Source: Paenibacillus sp. Root444D2
Lineage (GTDB): Bacteria; Bacillota; Bacilli; Paenibacillales; NBRC-103111
DNA length: 64,000 nt
Direction: 5' to 3'
NCBI RefSeq assembly: GCF_001426375.1
Contig: NZ_LMEO01000053.1
Coordinates: forward strand, 146,152 to 210,151
Shown: positions 8,422 to 17,495 of the stretch, piece after piece
Layout: each line of letters begins with the position of its first letter
Numbering within the stretch: position 1 is the stretch's first letter
The notes under the pieces: model-generated
What the model was told of the DNA's origin: nothing
Database searches by the model: none
The model's input: the letters and a program-made list of their open reading frames with translations, nothing else
Translations under genes and position numbers: made by a program

Positions 8422-9219
8422 TTAAACTTCCCAATCGTTTCTCAGCTTCTCATAGAGCTGGGCTAAATATGCGGCAGGATCCAGTGTAAATCCTAGATCA
8501 TGGCCTAACTTCTTAGCAAAATGTTGAGCAATCGGTACGGCTAACTCCTGTAGTCTTACATTGTGCATCGTCGGTATTCGCTCGACCCAAGCTTGCAAAA
8601 GCTGCCAATCTCCCGCAGTGACCTCTTGTCTTTCGGCTTCCTCTATCTCAACAGTGAGGATGGGGAAATTCTTTTTGGAGATTGCCTTGTCGATATGTTT
8701 TCGACGTTTCATTCGCTCAAAACGAGCTTCAATCACAACAATGGTTCCGGCAACCATATCACCGATGCGCTTATCTTTTGAACTAAAGATGATACTAACT
8801 GCACCTAGGAAGTAGAAAGTTGGCATCATATCCAGCAAACGAAACAAGTTGCGAATTAAGATCGATAATAAGGTTGCAGACTGTCCGTTATTTTGAAGCA
8901 CGCGAAGTCCTAGGATTCTTTTCCCAGGCGTTTGCCCTCCCATGAAGGCTTCCGTGCAAACGAAATAGCCTAAGTTCACTACAATCCAAAGAATGATGGC
9001 AATCGCGATCAAATAATCTGCAAGGGCAGGCAGCCAATCACCCGAATATAACCTGCTCATCAAAATAGCGAATAAGAATAAAAGGCCATTCATCACAAGC
9101 AAAATCAAACAATCAAGTAGATGTGCTATCGCTCTGCTGCCAATGCCTGCGGTTTGGAATTGCAATTGCACCTGCTCAGGTGTAACGATGGTTAGTTCTT
9201 TATCCAGAGACTCGTTCAT
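8422..9219 (-). CDS. RDD family membrane protein
   Basis: 265 residues. It begins with the typical TPEQVQLQFQTAGIGSRAIAHLLDCLIL (split here: TPEQVQLQFQTAGIGSR, then AIAHLLDCLIL), three membrane segments, and the conserved GGQTPGKRILGLRVL turn. A soluble C-terminal extension of about 100 residues follows. RDD proteins are membrane proteins of poorly known function, some linked to ion homeostasis. It is divergent from the SpoIIM-domain gene at 9376; RDD and SpoIIM proteins often neighbour MoxR/DUF58 clusters, as here. Confidence 0.85.
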   Translation of the reverse strand: MNESLDKELTIVTPEQVQLQFQTAGIGSRAIAHLLDCLILLVMNGLLFLFAILMSRLYSGDWLPALADYLIAIAIILWIVVNLGYFVCTEAFMGGQTPGKRILGLRVLQNNGQSATLLSILIRNLFRLLDMMPTFYFLGAVSIIFSSKDKRIGDMVAGTIVVIEARFERMKRRKHIDKAISKKNFPILTVEIEEAERQEVTAGDWQLLQAWVERIPTMHNVRLQELAVPIAQHFAKKLGHDLGFTLDPAAYLAQLYEKLRNDWEV

Positions 9220-9297
9220 AGCATCTCCCTATGATTTCAAAATTATGGTAACGAATGTCATTGATATGCTAAAATGAACAAGCAAAACTCGGAGATA

Positions 9298-9368
9298 ATG
9301 CTTACGATGCTGCGAAAGCCCCAAGCTCATGCTTACGAGGCAAGTTTTCTATGAAAACTCTAAGGAGG
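9298..9368 (+). promoter_or_regulatory. Candidate conserved 5' leader: repeated ATGCTTACGA motif, hairpin and Shine-Dalgarno
   Basis: ATGCTTACGATGC at 9298 is repeated as ATGCTTACGAGGC at 9329, followed by a hairpin (AGTTTT/AAAACT, 9343-9359) and AAGGAGG at 9362, eight bases before the SpoIIM-gene ATG. The same motif order occurs at 41941 before an unrelated gene. Both motif copies also start short reading frames: one of 18 codons from 9298 and one from 9329 that stops across the downstream ATG. Confidence 0.6.
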
Positions 9369-9375
9369 TCCTCCC

Positions 9376-10347
9376 ATGAATATCTCGCGCTTTATTCGAG
9401 AACATAAATCGCAATGGACAGAGCTTGAGCAGCTGCTGATTAAGCTAAATAAACGGAAGAGCAGTTTGCAGGCCAGCCATGTGAATCGATTCACTGAACT
9501 TTACAAAGTCGCATCCGCTCATCTTGCTACCTTACAAACTCACATGCCTACGGATGAGACAACCCTATATTTGAATCATCTCGTATCTCAAGCCCATAAT
9601 GCGATGTATAAAGAAAATAACAAAAGCAGTAAACAGATGAAGGAGTTTTTCCTTCACTATTTTCCATCGCTAATACGCGTGAGAAGTATTTTTGTGGGCT
9701 TTGCCTTTTTCTTATTTTTGCTTGGTGGGCTGCTGGGCTTTCTATCCGTATGGAACGATCCGTTAAATCTGTCCATGATCATGCCTGGGGCAATGGCCGA
9801 CAGTATTGACCCTTCCAAAACAGCCGATCCACGCGGCGACCTGCATTCCCCACTCGTATCCACAGCCATCATGACGAACAACATTCGGGTCGCTGTTCTC
9901 GCCTTCATAAGCGGTGTAACGCTTGGGATCGGAACTATCTATTTAATGATAAGCAACGGACTTATTGTAGGAGCTTTGGCTGCGGTCTTTATGCAATCTG
10001 GGAAAAGCTATGTATTCTGGGCCTACATATTGCCGCATGGCATTATTGAGCTTACCGCTATTTTCATCGCAGGCGGCGCCGGCTTATATATGGGCTATCG
10101 ATTCTTCGTTCCAGGACCCTATCCGCGCAAGCTGCGTTTTCTGGAGTCGGCCAAGGAATCCGCCCAGCTCCTGATCGGCACAATTCCTTTATTCATCATT
10201 GCAGGGATTATTGAAGGTTACATTACACCGTCCACGATGTCCCTTGAGGTTAAATATCTCATAGCCGGAGTGACTTTATTGTTACTCGGACTCTATTACG
10301 GATATGGCATAAGCAAAACATCTAAACAAAAACAATTAATGCTATAA
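9376..10347 (+). CDS. SpoIIM-domain (stage II sporulation protein M-like) membrane protein
   Basis: 323 residues. A soluble N-terminal ~95 residues precede several membrane helices; the central region (IMTNNIRVAVLAFISGVTLGIGTIYLMISNGL) and FWAYILPHGIIELTAIFIAGGAGLYMGY (read as separate helices) are typical of SpoIIM-family proteins. SpoIIM works in septal peptidoglycan hydrolysis in sporulation; proteins of this shape beside RDD and MoxR/DUF58 genes are a distinct, vegetative-type subgroup. The last 6 bases overlap the convergent DUF58 gene. The ATG follows AAGGAGG. Confidence 0.85.
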   Translation: MNISRFIREHKSQWTELEQLLIKLNKRKSSLQASHVNRFTELYKVASAHLATLQTHMPTDETTLYLNHLVSQAHNAMYKENNKSSKQMKEFFLHYFPSLIRVRSIFVGFAFFLFLLGGLLGFLSVWNDPLNLSMIMPGAMADSIDPSKTADPRGDLHSPLVSTAIMTNNIRVAVLAFISGVTLGIGTIYLMISNGLIVGALAAVFMQSGKSYVFWAYILPHGIIELTAIFIAGGAGLYMGYRFFVPGPYPRKLRFLESAKESAQLLIGTIPLFIIAGIIEGYITPSTMSLEVKYLIAGVTLLLLGLYYGYGISKTSKQKQLML

Positions 10348-11715
10348 ACGATCTCGTGATTTCAAATCCAAATACGCATTAACAGCACTAAGCGTCAGCT
10401 GGTCGGCAGGGACATCCATCACTGGGATGCCTCGGCCGGCCATTTTATTTACATAGGCATAACGGTCAGTCGTAAATTGGTGGGCAATACTTTGCCGATA
10501 AGCCTGGCGGCTGTCTTCGGCACGAATACGCACCCATTGATGAAGAAGCGGATCCTGCAAGGACAAGAGCAGCACATGGTGACCTCTGCGCAACCGCTGC
10601 ACATAAGGCAGCAACTCTTGATCATACAGATAACTTTCCATATCGGAAAATAGCACGACAAGTGAGCGTTTTTTCAGAAAACGCAGCACATGAGAGAAGG
10701 CGATCTGTGTGTTAGATTCCACGAAATCCGTACGCAGATCATAAACTGCCCTCGTCAACTCCTGAAGATGGGAAAGCCCTTTTCCAGCTGGCACGTACAC
10801 TTTCACTTGGCTTGCGTAAGCAATTAACGCAACCTGATCCCCTTGTTTAAGGGCTACGGCAGCAAGTGTTAATGCAGCTTCCAGTGTCCGATCAAGCTTC
10901 ACTTGTCCCTCAAGCTCGATAGCCATTTGCCGACCACAGTCCAATACTAGGGTCACGATCTTCCCTTTTTCCGGCTGAAAAAGATTCGTCATCAGCTTCG
11001 TCGTCCGAGCAGACGCCTTCCAATTGATATGCCGAATATCGTCGCCTTGCACATAATCACGAATATAGTGAAATTCGGAGCCGCTGCGCTGTTTTTTGAA
11101 AAGTCGCTGGCCTTCTAATATTAATGCATCCTGTACAGCGCCTAGTACACCTCGTACCTGAGTTAAATCAGGATAGATATCAATCTTATCTACTTGTTTC
11201 AATCGCACCTGCTTCTTCCAAAGACCCATGCCTCCGGAGTAGCGCAAGTATACGTGTTCGAAGACGTATTCCCCTCTTTCGAGAGCCAACGTTGTATAAA
11301 AGAAAGAGGCTAAGGTTCCTCGAAACGCACCACTCATATGATTGCGGACCATACTGAATGTTTGGGGCAAATGATCCATTAATTCAACGTAAACAGTCGG
11401 CTGTTCCTCGGATTCAAGCTCAAGACTCACCTCAAAGCTCTTTCTGACATCCATCTGCTCCGGAAGTTGACGTCGGATTCCCCAACTACTGCGTTTAGGG
11501 AGCAGCAAAAGATCTACGCCACTAAGCACGCAAAGCAGGGCATTCCAGCTCCAGAATACAGGTAGGGCGGCATCAAATATGGAAGCTATTAAGGTGACTA
11601 CAGCACCTACGAGTACGAGTAAAATGAATCGGTTCGTTGGCAGGATAAAATCCTGAAGCAGGAATTTATCGAGGAACCGGAATAGAGCCGAGCGTCTCTT
11701 GGATGATGTGGTCAC
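10342..11715 (-). CDS. DUF58 domain-containing protein
   Basis: 457 residues, starting at a GTG with a GGAGGGCGG site upstream. Two N-terminal membrane helices (FILLVLVGAVVTLIAS and a second one ending at VDLLLLP) are followed by a soluble region, the DUF58 signature GSEFHYIRDYVQGDDIRHINWKAS and a VWA-like segment beginning TLVLDCGRQM. Such proteins pair with MoxR ATPases, and the two genes overlap here by 50 bases. The role is taken to be a MoxR-driven assembly or stress function at the membrane; no substrate is known. Confidence 0.88.
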   Translation of the reverse strand: MTTSSKRRSALFRFLDKFLLQDFILPTNRFILLVLVGAVVTLIASIFDAALPVFWSWNALLCVLSGVDLLLLPKRSSWGIRRQLPEQMDVRKSFEVSLELESEEQPTVYVELMDHLPQTFSMVRNHMSGAFRGTLASFFYTTLALERGEYVFEHVYLRYSGGMGLWKKQVRLKQVDKIDIYPDLTQVRGVLGAVQDALILEGQRLFKKQRSGSEFHYIRDYVQGDDIRHINWKASARTTKLMTNLFQPEKGKIVTLVLDCGRQMAIELEGQVKLDRTLEAALTLAAVALKQGDQVALIAYASQVKVYVPAGKGLSHLQELTRAVYDLRTDFVESNTQIAFSHVLRFLKKRSLVVLFSDMESYLYDQELLPYVQRLRRGHHVLLLSLQDPLLHQWVRIRAEDSRQAYRQSIAHQFTTDRYAYVNKMAGRGIPVMDVPADQLTLSAVNAYLDLKSRDRL

Positions 11716-12586
11716 TTGTTCCGCCCTCCAATTCCGCTTGCGGTGTTAACAGCAGTCTGTGCCGCAGCGCAGGTCGCGCTACAAGCTTAATATCATCAGG
11801 CGTAACATACGTTCGCCCATCCAATAAAGCCCAAGCTTTACTTGCCATCAGCAAGGCAATTCCTGCCCGAGGACTTGCTCCCAGCTGTACGCGTTTGGAC
11901 TCGCGGGTTTTGCGAATAATTGTGGCAATATAGGTGTATAAGGATTCCTCCACGACAACATCGGAAAGCCGGCGCTGCAGCTCGGTGATGCGTTCTGGGG
12001 TCAGAATAGCCGCGAGTGACTCCTCTTGAAGCTGCTCAAATGGTACGTGGCGGCGAAGAATTTCTACTTCCGCTTCTTCACCAGGATAATCAAGCACTAG
12101 CTTAAACAAAAAGCGATCGAGCTGCGCTTCTGGAAGTGGATAAGTACCTTCGTATTCAACGGGATTTTGGGTGGCTACGACAAAAAACGGATTGGGCAGC
12201 TTATATGTGTTCCCCTGAATCGTGACTTGGCGCTCTTCCATCGCTTCTAGCAGAGCCGCTTGTGTCTTCGGTCCGGAACGGTTAATTTCATCGGCTAACA
12301 GAACATTTGTGAAAATAGGACCTTGAATCGTAGTAAATGAATGATCCTGCATATGATAAATGACGCTGCCCGTAATATCACCGGGCATTAGGTCTGGCGT
12401 AAATTGAATACGGCGGTAGTCGCCGCCTGATAATTCCGCAAGGGTGCGCGCCATCTTGGTCTTTCCGAGACCCGGCACGCCTTCAAGCAGTACATGCCCC
12501 CCTGCCAATAGGGCGGTTACGAGCAGCCTTATGTTCAGCTTTTGGCCGAACAAGCGCTGCTCCATCGATTGGATTAATTCATTCAT
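11666..12586 (-). CDS. MoxR family AAA+ ATPase
   Basis: 306 residues from the ATG at 12586 (AAGGAG eight bases upstream); an in-frame GTG at 12595 is too close to that site. Walker A GVPGLGKTKMA, Walker B LLADEINRSGPKTQAALLEAMEE, sensor-1 VATQNPVEYEGTYPLPEAQLDRF and the C-terminal lid (RAGIALLMASKAWA) are all present. MoxR ATPases act as chaperones for complexes with VWA-domain partners; the partner here is the overlapping DUF58 gene downstream. Confidence 0.93.
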   Translation of the reverse strand: MNELIQSMEQRLFGQKLNIRLLVTALLAGGHVLLEGVPGLGKTKMARTLAELSGGDYRRIQFTPDLMPGDITGSVIYHMQDHSFTTIQGPIFTNVLLADEINRSGPKTQAALLEAMEERQVTIQGNTYKLPNPFFVVATQNPVEYEGTYPLPEAQLDRFLFKLVLDYPGEEAEVEILRRHVPFEQLQEESLAAILTPERITELQRRLSDVVVEESLYTYIATIIRKTRESKRVQLGASPRAGIALLMASKAWALLDGRTYVTPDDIKLVARPALRHRLLLTPQAELEGGTSDHIIQETLGSIPVPR

Positions 12587-12591
12587 TGCGC

Positions 12592-13890
12592 TCACTCCTT
12601 CTCCAAGTAGGCGATCATCTCGCCCATCTCCCGCGTTCGCTGTACGAACGCCCCACTGCTCACGCCCCGCTGCTTCGCAGCGCGGGGCCCGACAGAGCCG
12701 CCGCTAGCAGGCGGCTCCTCCAGCAGGCGCGCGAGCTGCGCCGCCTGCGCCTCGGACATCCGGCCGCGCGCAGCTTCCGCGGCCTGCAAAGCACTTGCGC
12801 TGGGGCTAAGCCCCCAGCGCTGATGCAGCAGCTGCCGCAGGAACAGCTGCTGGTGCGCAAGCGCCTCGTGCTGGTAGCCGAGGCGCTCGTACCAAGCGGC
12901 GACGGCGTGCACGCCTTCGTCGCCGCGGCGAACCGTCCACGCCCGCGGCGTGTAGACGGGGCCAAGGCGCTTGCCGCGCAGCCAGAGCCACAGCAGCAGC
13001 GCAAGACCAAGCTGCACGCTCGCGAGCACGAGCCACGCGGGATAGACGGCGAGCAGCCCGGGCTTCGTCCCGAAGCCGTGATGGGTCTCATCGACCCACA
13101 CGGCGTCCCAGGACTTCGCGAACAGCGGCCAGATCAATTCGAAATGGGACTCCTGATCAATCGTCCCATTCTGCATCCAGTTCGGGGTCAACACCACGGT
13201 GATGCTGCCCGAACCTTCTTCTATACGGCTGGCGAGCACGCCGTGTTCATCTTCGAACAGCACCCGCCCGTTTCCACCGGGCTTAATCCGGTACGGTGTA
13301 TCCACCCGCCCCGTCAGCAGCCCCTCTGCTCGCGTATAATCCGGCGAGACCTCAATCGTCGAGACAGATGCACTTTCTTTTGAACTCTCTTCTGTACTGT
13401 CTTTCGTACTGTCTTTCGTACTGTCTTTCGTACTTTCCTTCGTACTTTCTTCCGTACTTTCTTCCGTACTGTCTTTCGTATTGTCCCTCATTCTCTTTTC
13501 CGTACTTCCCGTCCCAATTTCCCCCGTCAACACAGTCCCCCAAGGCTCCCACCCTTCGGGATTGCGATCAAACAGAACCACGTCATTACCCTTCCGAACC
13601 CAATCCAGCAGCTGCTCGCGATCAGCCTTGGTTACACCAAACGGCTGTGTGGCAACCAACAGCATCTTTTCACCATTCGGCAGGTTTTTCCAGCTCAATC
13701 GCCATTCCTTTACAGCCTTCTGCTTCGTACTCAGCAGCTCTTTCCAAGCTTTCGTGCCGTCAATATCCGCTGAGAAGGACAGATAAGGAGGTTGATCTGG
13801 AAGCTTTGGCTTCACTAGCCAGCAGCCTAATGCGAGAAATAGCAGGATACTGAGTGCTAGTCCCACATGCAGCTTATTCAGCCCTCTCAT
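12592..13890 (-). CDS. DUF4350 domain-containing membrane protein with internal KDST/EEST repeats
   Basis: 432 residues from the ATG at 13890 (GGGAGGAGGGG seven bases upstream). A membrane helix (VGLALSILLFLALGCWLV) is followed by a DUF4350 domain (DQPPYLSFSADIDGTKAWKELL, split reading; LLDWVRKGNDVVLF) and a second helix after GTKPGLLAVYPAW. Residues ~165-205 are a run of KDST/EEST units coded by a 12-bp tandem repeat. The last ~170 codons are very GC-rich and Ala/Arg/Leu-rich, unlike the first part. It overlaps the DUF4129 gene by 17 bases and abuts moxR, so one operon is likely. Confidence 0.82.
   Translation of the reverse strand: MRGLNKLHVGLALSILLFLALGCWLVKPKLPDQPPYLSFSADIDGTKAWKELLSTKQKAVKEWRLSWKNLPNGEKMLLVATQPFGVTKADREQLLDWVRKGNDVVLFDRNPEGWEPWGTVLTGEIGTGSTEKRMRDNTKDSTEESTEESTKESTKDSTKDSTKDSTEESSKESASVSTIEVSPDYTRAEGLLTGRVDTPYRIKPGGNGRVLFEDEHGVLASRIEEGSGSITVVLTPNWMQNGTIDQESHFELIWPLFAKSWDAVWVDETHHGFGTKPGLLAVYPAWLVLASVQLGLALLLWLWLRGKRLGPVYTPRAWTVRRGDEGVHAVAAWYERLGYQHEALAHQQLFLRQLLHQRWGLSPSASALQAAEAARGRMSEAQAAQLARLLEEPPASGGSVGPRAAKQRGVSSGAFVQRTREMGEMIAYLEKE
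13384..13485. repeat. 12-bp in-frame tandem repeat inside the DUF4350 gene
   Basis: About eight tandem copies of a 12-bp unit related to TCTTTCGTACTG, with TTTC/CTTC variants. On the coding strand they encode alternating Lys/Glu-Asp/Glu-Ser-Thr units, which keep the frame at any copy number. Confidence 0.85.
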
Positions 13891-14527
13891 GTGCAGTCCC
13901 CTCCTCCCTGCCGATAACACGGGCAACCTGTTCAAACATGGAAGTGAACTGCTCTTCTGTTACAACTTCCTTGCCGTACCAAATACGCTCAAACAAAAGC
14001 GAGCTATCATGGAACAAAGGGACTAGGGAAGAAGCTGAACTTCCCAGCTCCTCCGCATACTCCCAGTTCGTCTTCCACTTCTCCACACGAATCATACGTT
14101 TAGCTTCCATAAAGAACAGAAGCGACAGAAAGACCGAACGCACGCCCTCTCGCAAGTCACCAGTTCCCCTTAACTCCGCTGCTTGCTGCCAATAGAAGCG
14201 ATAAGAACGGCTTATTTCCCCTACAGGCAAGTAAGCATCAGAGCGGATTCTCTTTTGCCAAATCATTTGCTTCACGAACCAATAAATCGCGAATGCAGCA
14301 ATTCCAAGAAGTGTAACGACAACACCAATGGTTAGCCAGTCCGTTACCGAATCAGAAACTTGAAAATCTGGCAGCCAGCTCCGTATTTTACGAAAAAGCT
14401 GCTTCAACCATGCCCAAAACGAACTGTTCTCTTTAATCTCATATGCCGTGTATTCGCTTTGATTTAAGATTTGTTTTAATTGCTCTTTATCCTCTTGCAA
14501 AGAATTCTCTAAAGCTGCATTAATCAT
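13874..14527 (-). CDS. DUF4129 domain-containing membrane protein
   Basis: 217 residues. Short hydrophilic N terminus, an amphipathic segment, one membrane helix (WLTIGVVVTLLGIAAFAIYWFV) and a C-terminal DUF4129 region (YRFYWQQAAELRGTGDLREGVRSVFLSLLFFME, read in parts, then KTNWEYAEEL). DUF4129 is often the tail of transglutaminase-like membrane proteins; here it stands alone. Eight bases overlap with the upstream gene and 17 with the downstream one, so it is translationally coupled in the MoxR operon. Confidence 0.82.
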   Translation of the reverse strand: MINAALENSLQEDKEQLKQILNQSEYTAYEIKENSSFWAWLKQLFRKIRSWLPDFQVSDSVTDWLTIGVVVTLLGIAAFAIYWFVKQMIWQKRIRSDAYLPVGEISRSYRFYWQQAAELRGTGDLREGVRSVFLSLLFFMEAKRMIRVEKWKTNWEYAEELGSSASSLVPLFHDSSLLFERIWYGKEVVTEEQFTSMFEQVARVIGREEGTAHERAE

Positions 14528-15578
14528 TCTTTTTATCCAAGTCTATCGGACGAAGATCTTCAAAAGTATCAAACGGCTCCAGTTCTTCCGCTGATTCAGT
14601 TGGAGAAGTTTGTAGGGTACTTTCAATCAACGATTCTAGCCCTAGACCCTCATTACGAACCTTGAGATCGAAGAAGCTAACTGCATAAGGCAGCACCCAT
14701 AGAGGTGTAACCAAGATTGAAATTAAACTTTGCAATAACTGCCCACCAAGTCCTAAACCAAAAATTGCAACAATAATCAAATCAATGACGGCTAGGAAAA
14801 GATACAAAATGAGCGTAAGTACAAAATACATCAGAAATAAGCGCCAGAAGCTCTTGCGAGTCAACTTCCAACTGCGGCCTAGACCAATAGACTCTTCATC
14901 CATCGCGACAAAAGGCAAATAATAACACCAGCGAATAAAAAAATAGGAGAAGGTAAAGATCGCTCCAAGACCAAGGATGACGAAGAATATGACGGATAGT
15001 ACAACTGCACCTCCACCCAATCCTCCTACCGAACTGGATAAGTTTCCTCCTATTGCAAAGACGATAACAAAAATGACAATAATAATTGCGAGACCTATGT
15101 ATATTCCGAACATGATAAGTGCATCCAATAACGTGCTTCCTGCTAATGGCCAAAATCGGCGGAAAGATTTGCGCAATAACCCCCCGACTCCCGGTGTCTC
15201 TTCGCCGAAGAGGCTTGCTTTAACAAGATGTAAGACGGAAGCTACCGAAGCTGGCATAAGGCCAAGAATCATGATTGGCATAAGAACCAGCAAGAAGAAT
15301 AGTACTTTCCCTACGTCTATCGGCGTCTGTTTATTTTGCATGAAAGCACCGGATCCAAACAAATCTTGCATGGATGCTCCGCTGCGGATCTGGTCAAGAA
15401 TGGATGATGGCGTACTTACCGCTGTCTCTTGATACGTAAGCAGTTGCTCTAGTAAGTAAAATGGACCATACAAGATCAGCATGATAATTGTCAATGTCAC
15501 AAAATGCTTTCGATACAACTGGAAACTGCGATCTAAGATTCTTCCAATTCCCATTGGTCTTAATGATGCGTTTTGCAT
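14520..15578 (-). CDS. Multi-pass membrane protein heading the MoxR operon
   Basis: 352 residues from the ATG at 15578, with AGGGGG six bases upstream. It has about six membrane helices with a long glycine-rich one (VIFVIVFAIGGNLSSSVGG, then GGGAVVLSVIFFVILGLGAI) and an acidic cytoplasmic tail ending in KKND. The motif WKLTRKSFWRLFLMYFVL resembles the membrane domain of glycerophosphodiester phosphodiesterase-like proteins; no catalytic domain is present. It is the first gene of the five-gene MoxR/DUF58 unit. Confidence 0.75.
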   Translation of the reverse strand: MQNASLRPMGIGRILDRSFQLYRKHFVTLTIIMLILYGPFYLLEQLLTYQETAVSTPSSILDQIRSGASMQDLFGSGAFMQNKQTPIDVGKVLFFLLVLMPIMILGLMPASVASVLHLVKASLFGEETPGVGGLLRKSFRRFWPLAGSTLLDALIMFGIYIGLAIIIVIFVIVFAIGGNLSSSVGGLGGGAVVLSVIFFVILGLGAIFTFSYFFIRWCYYLPFVAMDEESIGLGRSWKLTRKSFWRLFLMYFVLTLILYLFLAVIDLIIVAIFGLGLGGQLLQSLISILVTPLWVLPYAVSFFDLKVRNEGLGLESLIESTLQTSPTESAEELEPFDTFEDLRPIDLDKKND

Positions 15579-15663
15579 GGTAAACCCCCTAAATGTTGGT
15601 AATTCAAATACTCTCTGACTATTATACACCAAACCCTCCAATTCCTGACCATCAAATTCTACA

Positions 15664-15701
15664 CAAAAAAAACTAGATCAATACCCATCATCGATCTAGT
15701 T
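15664..15701 (-). terminator. Terminator overlapping the diguanylate cyclase stop
   Basis: AACTAGATC and GATCTAGTT form a stem followed, reading leftward, by eight Ts. The stop codon of the cyclase gene lies in its loop side. Confidence 0.75.
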
Positions 15702-17292
15702 CTACTCTATTTCTTCCACCAGATTTCGCGCGATAGAGGGCATGATCTGCTCTGGAAACCATATCTTCAAGCACCATCGTACCGAACTCCAGTGTAGGTG
15801 AATATTCTGCTATGCCTATACTCGCTGTAAGATGTACGGTAACCTGCTCATCCAAGTAGGGTTCTTCCATGATATGTCGTCTCAGATCTTCTGCTAAGCT
15901 TACACTTTCTTGGGCATTTTTACGCAAGGCAAGCAGGATAAACTCTTCGCCTCCATAGCGTGCAACAATCGTATCTGTTCCCGAATGCCGCTGTAGTATA
16001 GAAGCAACGTGATGTAGGACGCGATCACCCACCAAATGCCCATAGCTATCATTGATTTTCTTGAAATGGTCAATGTCGAACATCATAACGGAGCACGTTT
16101 GCCCTGCAGCAATACAGGCTTGAAGCTGTTTATTTCCTTCCTGCATCATATAACGGCGATTATGAATCTCTGTCAATTGATCTACCAATGCGGAATGCTC
16201 CAGTAAAGAAATATTCGCTTTGAGCTTGTTAGACATGAGGTTGAATGTATTGACCAACTGTCGTAATTCAATCGGAGCCATTCGAATTTTATCCGCATCA
16301 ATCTGGTAATCATAGTTCCCGTTCTGAATAATTTTGGTACCGCGAAGCAAGTATCGAATCGGCCTCTCCATTCTAGATGCAATCGTAATGGCGGCAACGA
16401 TACTGAGAATAAGTGCAATAAGTGAAATGATAATAATCGCAATGCTTAATTGATTTAATTTCTGAAACACTTCTCTCTGTGTGATCTCACCTACGACAAT
16501 CCAGCTTTTTCCCGTAGACCATTTATACTGACCATATACCCTTTCACCGCGAAATCCGATGTAAGAATCATTTGAAGTGCTCCCTGTCTTCGCTCTTTGC
16601 ACAATTTCAGTTTTCATCGGGACATTGACGAATTCTTCGCTTTTTCTTGTATCACTTGAGGCAGTGACAATATTCCCGTTCGAATCCAACACATAGACTT
16701 CCCCTGTTTCACCAAAACTTAGCTGCTTCATTAAACCGTTCAGCATTTCCAGTGTGACTATTCCCAGCACAGCACCTTTGAAATCATTATGGTCGCCAAG
16801 CACGGGGGCTGAGAACGTTATGATGGGTTTTCCAGAATCTTTGGATATAATAACGCCGGAGATAAAGCTTTTCTTCTCAAGCGCTTGTTTAAAATACTGC
16901 CTATCTCCAACATAATACGAAATAGCTGGATCTGCAGAACGGATAAACCCGTCTTTTTCCACGTAAGCAATCGATACGAATTCAGAATTAACTCGTGAAT
17001 AATCTTGAAATTCTCTTTTCAACTCGCCTATTTCATGGAATTTTGCATGGTCGGATAAGGCAAAGCGTTTAATTGTATCCAGTTTTTCCTGATTCCATCT
17101 TTCGATATACAGACTTTGCAAGGTGATGACTTGCTTTAACTGATTCTCAGCTTCATCTAAACGATCTTTCTTCTCTATAAAATAAAAAGGGACAATAATT
17201 GAAAAGGTAAGTGTCACAATGACAACAACGATCCATAATTGAAACCTCATTTTTATTGTTTGATTAGTAAAATAAGAAAACATGGGTCTCAT
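15688..17292 (-). CDS. Membrane diguanylate cyclase with dCache sensor and HAMP domain
   Basis: 534 residues. N-terminal helix (IVVVIVTLTFSIIVPFYFI), a periplasmic-type dCache sensor (residues ~45-280, with the RQYFKQAL and PVLGDHNDFKGAVLG signatures), a second helix, a HAMP domain, and a GGDEF domain (from ~365) with the active motif ARYGGEEF and FDIDHFKKINDSYGH. It should make c-di-GMP from two GTP in response to a small external ligand. The product-inhibition RxxD site before GGEEF is not seen (SGTD instead), so feedback inhibition may be absent. GAGGAG precedes the ATG at 11 bases. Confidence 0.92.
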   Translation of the reverse strand: MRPMFSYFTNQTIKMRFQLWIVVVIVTLTFSIIVPFYFIEKKDRLDEAENQLKQVITLQSLYIERWNQEKLDTIKRFALSDHAKFHEIGELKREFQDYSRVNSEFVSIAYVEKDGFIRSADPAISYYVGDRQYFKQALEKKSFISGVIISKDSGKPIITFSAPVLGDHNDFKGAVLGIVTLEMLNGLMKQLSFGETGEVYVLDSNGNIVTASSDTRKSEEFVNVPMKTEIVQRAKTGSTSNDSYIGFRGERVYGQYKWSTGKSWIVVGEITQREVFQKLNQLSIAIIIISLIALILSIVAAITIASRMERPIRYLLRGTKIIQNGNYDYQIDADKIRMAPIELRQLVNTFNLMSNKLKANISLLEHSALVDQLTEIHNRRYMMQEGNKQLQACIAAGQTCSVMMFDIDHFKKINDSYGHLVGDRVLHHVASILQRHSGTDTIVARYGGEEFILLALRKNAQESVSLAEDLRRHIMEEPYLDEQVTVHLTASIGIAEYSPTLEFGTMVLEDMVSRADHALYRAKSGGRNRVELDR

Positions 17293-17495
17293 AAAGATTT
17301 TGGCTCCTCTTCATCCCTTATTTCCTCATTATACCCTTATATTAGGACAAGAACAGACATTTTTCTCCTTTTTTTTCAACACAAAAAAGCTCTCATTCGA
17401 ATAGATTTGAGCTTCAGTTTCGAGCTGCATTGCATTGAAAAGCATGCTTTTTTCGCTTATGCTAATTTGTAAGCAGAAATGAGGTCATTTTCCCT

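Noticed and set aside
12586..13383. 265-codon open frame on the + strand
   Set aside because: Antisense shadow of the GC-rich end of the DUF4350 gene, where stops are rare by composition.
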